DNA of 64,000 nt from Chachezhania antarctica (lineage in GTDB: Bacteria > Pseudomonadota > Alphaproteobacteria > Rhodobacterales > Rhodobacteraceae), in NCBI RefSeq assembly GCF_003646465.1, contig NZ_QZEX01000002.1:434001-498000 (forward strand), read 5' to 3'. The notes below the pieces were generated by a model. It searched no databases and was not told where the DNA came from. It worked only from the letters and a program-made list of their open reading frames with translations. The translations under genes and the position numbers were made by a program. Of this stretch, positions 61,798 through 64,000 are shown in pieces (the stretch's first letter is position 1; each line of letters opens with the position of its first letter).

Positions 61798-62844
61798 CTA
61801 TGGCGCGCGTGACATGAAACGGCTGACGTCCTCAGGGGCGATCTGCACCCGGATCTGCGCCCTAAGCGCCTCCAGGCCGAGGCTCACGAGATCGTCGTTG
61901 AAATCCCCCAGCATGGGCGAGAGCGTGATGGCCTCGATCCCGGCTCCGATGGCCCGGTCCACCAGGCTGTCCCGCGCGGCGTCACCTGCCGGATCGTTGT
62001 CGCGGACGATGTAGAGCCTGCGCAGATGCGGGGAGAACTGGATGGCGGAGAGGTGCCCGGCCGAAAGTGCGGAGGCCATCGGCATCCTAGGCAATGCCTG
62101 CCGCAGCGAGAGGATGGTTTCGATCCCCTCGCCTGCCGCCATGACAACCTGCACCCCGCCAAACCGGACGGCGTTTCCGAGCAGGTCTCCCATTGCCTTT
62201 CTCGGCGGATCGAGCGGCGCCTTGCCGGAGCCGTCGCGGATGAGCCAGGTGCGATGCGCGCCGGTGATCCTGCCATCGAGGTCGGTCACCGCGGCAATCA
62301 TGGCGGGCCATGCCTCTGTCGGCCCATCGCCCTCGGGTCGCCAGTAGCAGCTCGGATGGAACCGCAGATTCGCGGTTCCGCGTAAATCCGTAATGCCGCG
62401 TCCGCGTAAATACGTCTCCGCGAGGCTGCCGATCAATGGCCGGGTCATGTGCCAGAGGCGGCGCGCCGCTTCGGACGAACCGGATGGTACCGGCGGTGTT
62501 CGGAACTTGCGGGACTGTGGCTCCGGTTCGGGATGCGGCAGGCTGAGGAAGCGGCGGGCTTCCTCGGCAACATCAGCAAAATCGATAAGGCCGAGGCTTT
62601 CGCCGATCACGTCGAGCAGATCGCCATGTTCCCCGCTCTGCGCATCGGTCCATTTGCCGGCCGCGCCCTTGCCCGATTCCGGCCCGGTCAGACGGACGAA
62701 CATGGAGCGGCCGGGACTGTTCTGCACATCGCCGACCTGCCAGTAATTGCCCTGTTTGCGCCCATTCGAGAGATAGTGGCGGCATACCGCCTCGGCCTCT
62801 CGGCCGAGACGCTGCGCCAGTTCGGAAGCGTTGAGGCGTGCCAT
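61798..62844 (-). CDS. Toprim-domain (DnaG/primase-like) protein
   Basis: A 348-residue protein. The N-terminal part resembles phage/plasmid primase zinc-less domains (MARLNASELAQRLGREAEAV). The C-terminal toprim domain shows the glutamate of MAAGEGIETILSL and the D-x-D of VRDNDPAGDAA. It may prime or repair element DNA during transfer. The start ATG 62844 shares one base with the upstream gene's stop (TGATG); a longer open frame is not used. Confidence 0.85.
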   Translation of the reverse strand: MARLNASELAQRLGREAEAVCRHYLSNGRKQGNYWQVGDVQNSPGRSMFVRLTGPESGKGAAGKWTDAQSGEHGDLLDVIGESLGLIDFADVAEEARRFLSLPHPEPEPQSRKFRTPPVPSGSSEAARRLWHMTRPLIGSLAETYLRGRGITDLRGTANLRFHPSCYWRPEGDGPTEAWPAMIAAVTDLDGRITGAHRTWLIRDGSGKAPLDPPRKAMGDLLGNAVRFGGVQVVMAAGEGIETILSLRQALPRMPMASALSAGHLSAIQFSPHLRRLYIVRDNDPAGDAARDSLVDRAIGAGIEAITLSPMLGDFNDDLVSLGLEALRAQIRVQIAPEDVSRFMSRAP

Positions 62845-64000
62845 CACGCGGCCTCCCGCTCGGAAATGCGCTCGACCGGGAAGCGGTCGAGCAGTCTGCC
62901 GATGATCTCCGGCCCGGCTTCCCCGACCGGAACGAAGAAGCGAAGTTTCCAGGAAATGATCTCGCTGAAGAGCCCATAGGCGCGCAGCCGATCGCGCATG
63001 GTATCGGTGAAGCCGGTGAGCTCGATCCGGTTCGCGCCCATGACACGCGAGCGTCGCAGTTGCAGCCCTTCGGCCAGATCGAAGATCGTCCGGCCCTCGA
63101 TCAGCGCGGCATAGGCCTCGTCCGGGGTGATGCTGGTCGCAACCCCGCTGGTGGCGGCATTGGCCGCCCAAGCGGGTGAGACCCGGCGACCGATGATGCG
63201 CTCGCCCTCATCGGTCTGGAGCCGATAGACGCGGGAGGAGTCCTGCGGCAGGCGCTTCCAGATCGGCAGCAGCAGCCCGGTCACCATATGCAGGATGCTG
63301 TCGGTGAACTCCGGCACTTCGTCCAACTCGGCCTGCCATGCCGAGGCGAAGGCAGCGCGTTCGGCCTCGACCCAGTGGGTCTCGCCCATCGCCCGCGCTG
63401 GCATGTTCATCGCTTCCATCGGCCGGATCAGCCGGACGCGGCGCTCGATCTCGCCATCGTCCAGCATGACGCTGGTGGTGGGGATCTGCATGGCGGCACG
63501 ACCGGACCGCTCGTTGACGAGCAGCTTCGCCCGTGGATCATCCAGTTCTGCAAGAGCTGCATCCAGCGTCACCGGCTGATTGCGCTTGCGCTCGGTCAGG
63601 GTCAGGAGCCGCGTTTCGGCACCGGTGCCGGGATGGGTACGGATCACCTGCCGGTCGGTGACGATGAAGCTTTCCGCCTTCAGGGTCTCCAGCCCCATGT
63701 CATAGGTGCCCGATGCAATGGCGCCGTCGATGCGCGCCTGCAGAAGCTGCTCGAAGGCCGAGAACAGGATGCCCTGCATCTCGATGGTCAGCGCCAGAAG
63801 GCGGTTGAGAAAAGTGGTGATCGGCGGCAGATCGTCCTTGATCCCATTGCTGTCCATCAGTTTGAGACCGGTAGCGGATTCAAACCTCTCCAGCGAGCAG
63901 CCCTCGACCTTGCCGCTCACGATCAGCAGATAGAGCTGGCGTAGCGCATCGCGAGCGTAGGCGGATTCCAGATTGTCCTCGGGCCGGAACAGGCCCTGTC
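62844..64000 (-). CDS. Strawberry-notch-type helicase, C-terminal part (runs off window)
   Basis: The last 384 residues of a large SF2 helicase-like protein whose start lies beyond the right edge. The segments ESATGLKLMDSNGIKDDLPP and LLQARIDGAIASGTYDMGLE are typical of the strawberry-notch C-terminal region in plasmid and ICE proteins of about 1400 residues, which often carry an N-terminal methyltransferase. The frame is open through to base 64000. Role in the element is unknown. Confidence 0.85.
   Translation of the reverse strand, partial: QGLFRPEDNLESAYARDALRQLYLLIVSGKVEGCSLERFESATGLKLMDSNGIKDDLPPITTFLNRLLALTIEMQGILFSAFEQLLQARIDGAIASGTYDMGLETLKAESFIVTDRQVIRTHPGTGAETRLLTLTERKRNQPVTLDAALAELDDPRAKLLVNERSGRAAMQIPTTSVMLDDGEIERRVRLIRPMEAMNMPARAMGETHWVEAERAAFASAWQAELDEVPEFTDSILHMVTGLLLPIWKRLPQDSSRVYRLQTDEGERIIGRRVSPAWAANAATSGVATSITPDEAYAALIEGRTIFDLAEGLQLRRSRVMGANRIELTGFTDTMRDRLRAYGLFSEIISWKLRFFVPVGEAGPEIIGRLLDRFPVERISEREAA

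Larger units (their letters stand above)
9940..64000. mobile_element. Integrative conjugative element (left part), inserted in dusA
   Basis: From the dusA junction to the right edge the window holds an integrase, a full trb mating-pair set, coupling protein, MOBP relaxase, probable oriT, RepA with iterons and the accessory genes (DUF736, DUF2840, DUF2285, DUF2493, toprim, strawberry-notch helicase) that travel with alphaproteobacterial ICEs of the trb type. Two cargo blocks interrupt it, at 11.3-26.4 kb and 36.0-49.1 kb. The right end is not in the window. Confidence 0.88.

Overview
The window looks like the chromosome of a GC-rich alphaproteobacterium, most likely of the Rhodobacteraceae (Roseobacter/Rhodobacter group). 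This is inferred from the GC-rich codon use, the G/C hairpin clusters between genes (for example 7542-7616), the gene content of the left flank, and the Trb/RepA/DUF736/DUF2840 style of conjugation module. No 16S or other decisive marker is present, so the genus is not called.

Layout. (1) 1-9.97 kb is chromosomal flank: two SLC13-type permeases, a FAD-binding dehydrogenase, a MarC-family protein, YebC, a SpoIIAA-like protein, a PhyH-like oxygenase and dusA. (2) At the 5' end of dusA a large integrative conjugative element (ICE) begins, with a tyrosine integrase at 10.1-11.2 kb. It runs off the right edge, so attR is not seen. (3) 11.3-26.4 kb is a metal/envelope cargo. A Zn/Cd/Pb-type MerR regulator faces a tightly packed operon of twelve genes (SCO, DsbB, DsbA-like, PCuAC, SCO, M23 peptidase, DUF411, ZIP, LspA, Lnt, a 55-aa membrane protein, a penicillin-acylase homologue). 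It is followed by a lipoprotein, an L,D-transpeptidase, a P1B-type ATPase and a LysR regulator. Three promoters with the same dyad and a 19-bp spacer suggest one MerR regulon. (4) 26.4-36.0 kb is the mating-pair module on the minus strand (DUF2274, trbI, trbG, trbF, trbL, trbK-like, trbJ, trbE, trbD, trbC, trbB). (5) 36.0-49.1 kb is a second cargo, all on the plus strand and opposite to the backbone, that separates trbB from the copG-like gene. It looks like a defence island: an HNH gene plus three coupled genes with HEPN-like signatures, a helicase-nuclease fusion, and a Septu-like ATPase/HNH pair with a DUF2235 hydrolase. (6) 49.1-64 kb is the transfer and replication module on the minus strand: copG-like, traG, MOBP relaxase, a probable oriT, a lytic transglycosylase, DUF736, traF, DUF2840, repA with internal iterons, HTH, a frameshifted DUF6499/DUF2285 gene, DUF2285, XRE, DUF736, a membrane protein, DUF2493, a toprim protein and the C-terminal end of a strawberry-notch-type helicase.

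How it works together. The integrase places the element in dusA and rebuilds the dusA start. RepA/iterons and relaxase/oriT/TraG/Trb would replicate and move the excised circle. The MerR cargo combines metal efflux with extra copies of thiol- or metal-sensitive envelope enzymes. The defence cargo would protect the host or the element from phages and rival elements. The two most promising candidates for undescribed systems are the ATPase(with dead HNH)-HNH-DUF2235 operon (44480-48822) and the HNH plus triple HEPN-like operon (36590-40508).
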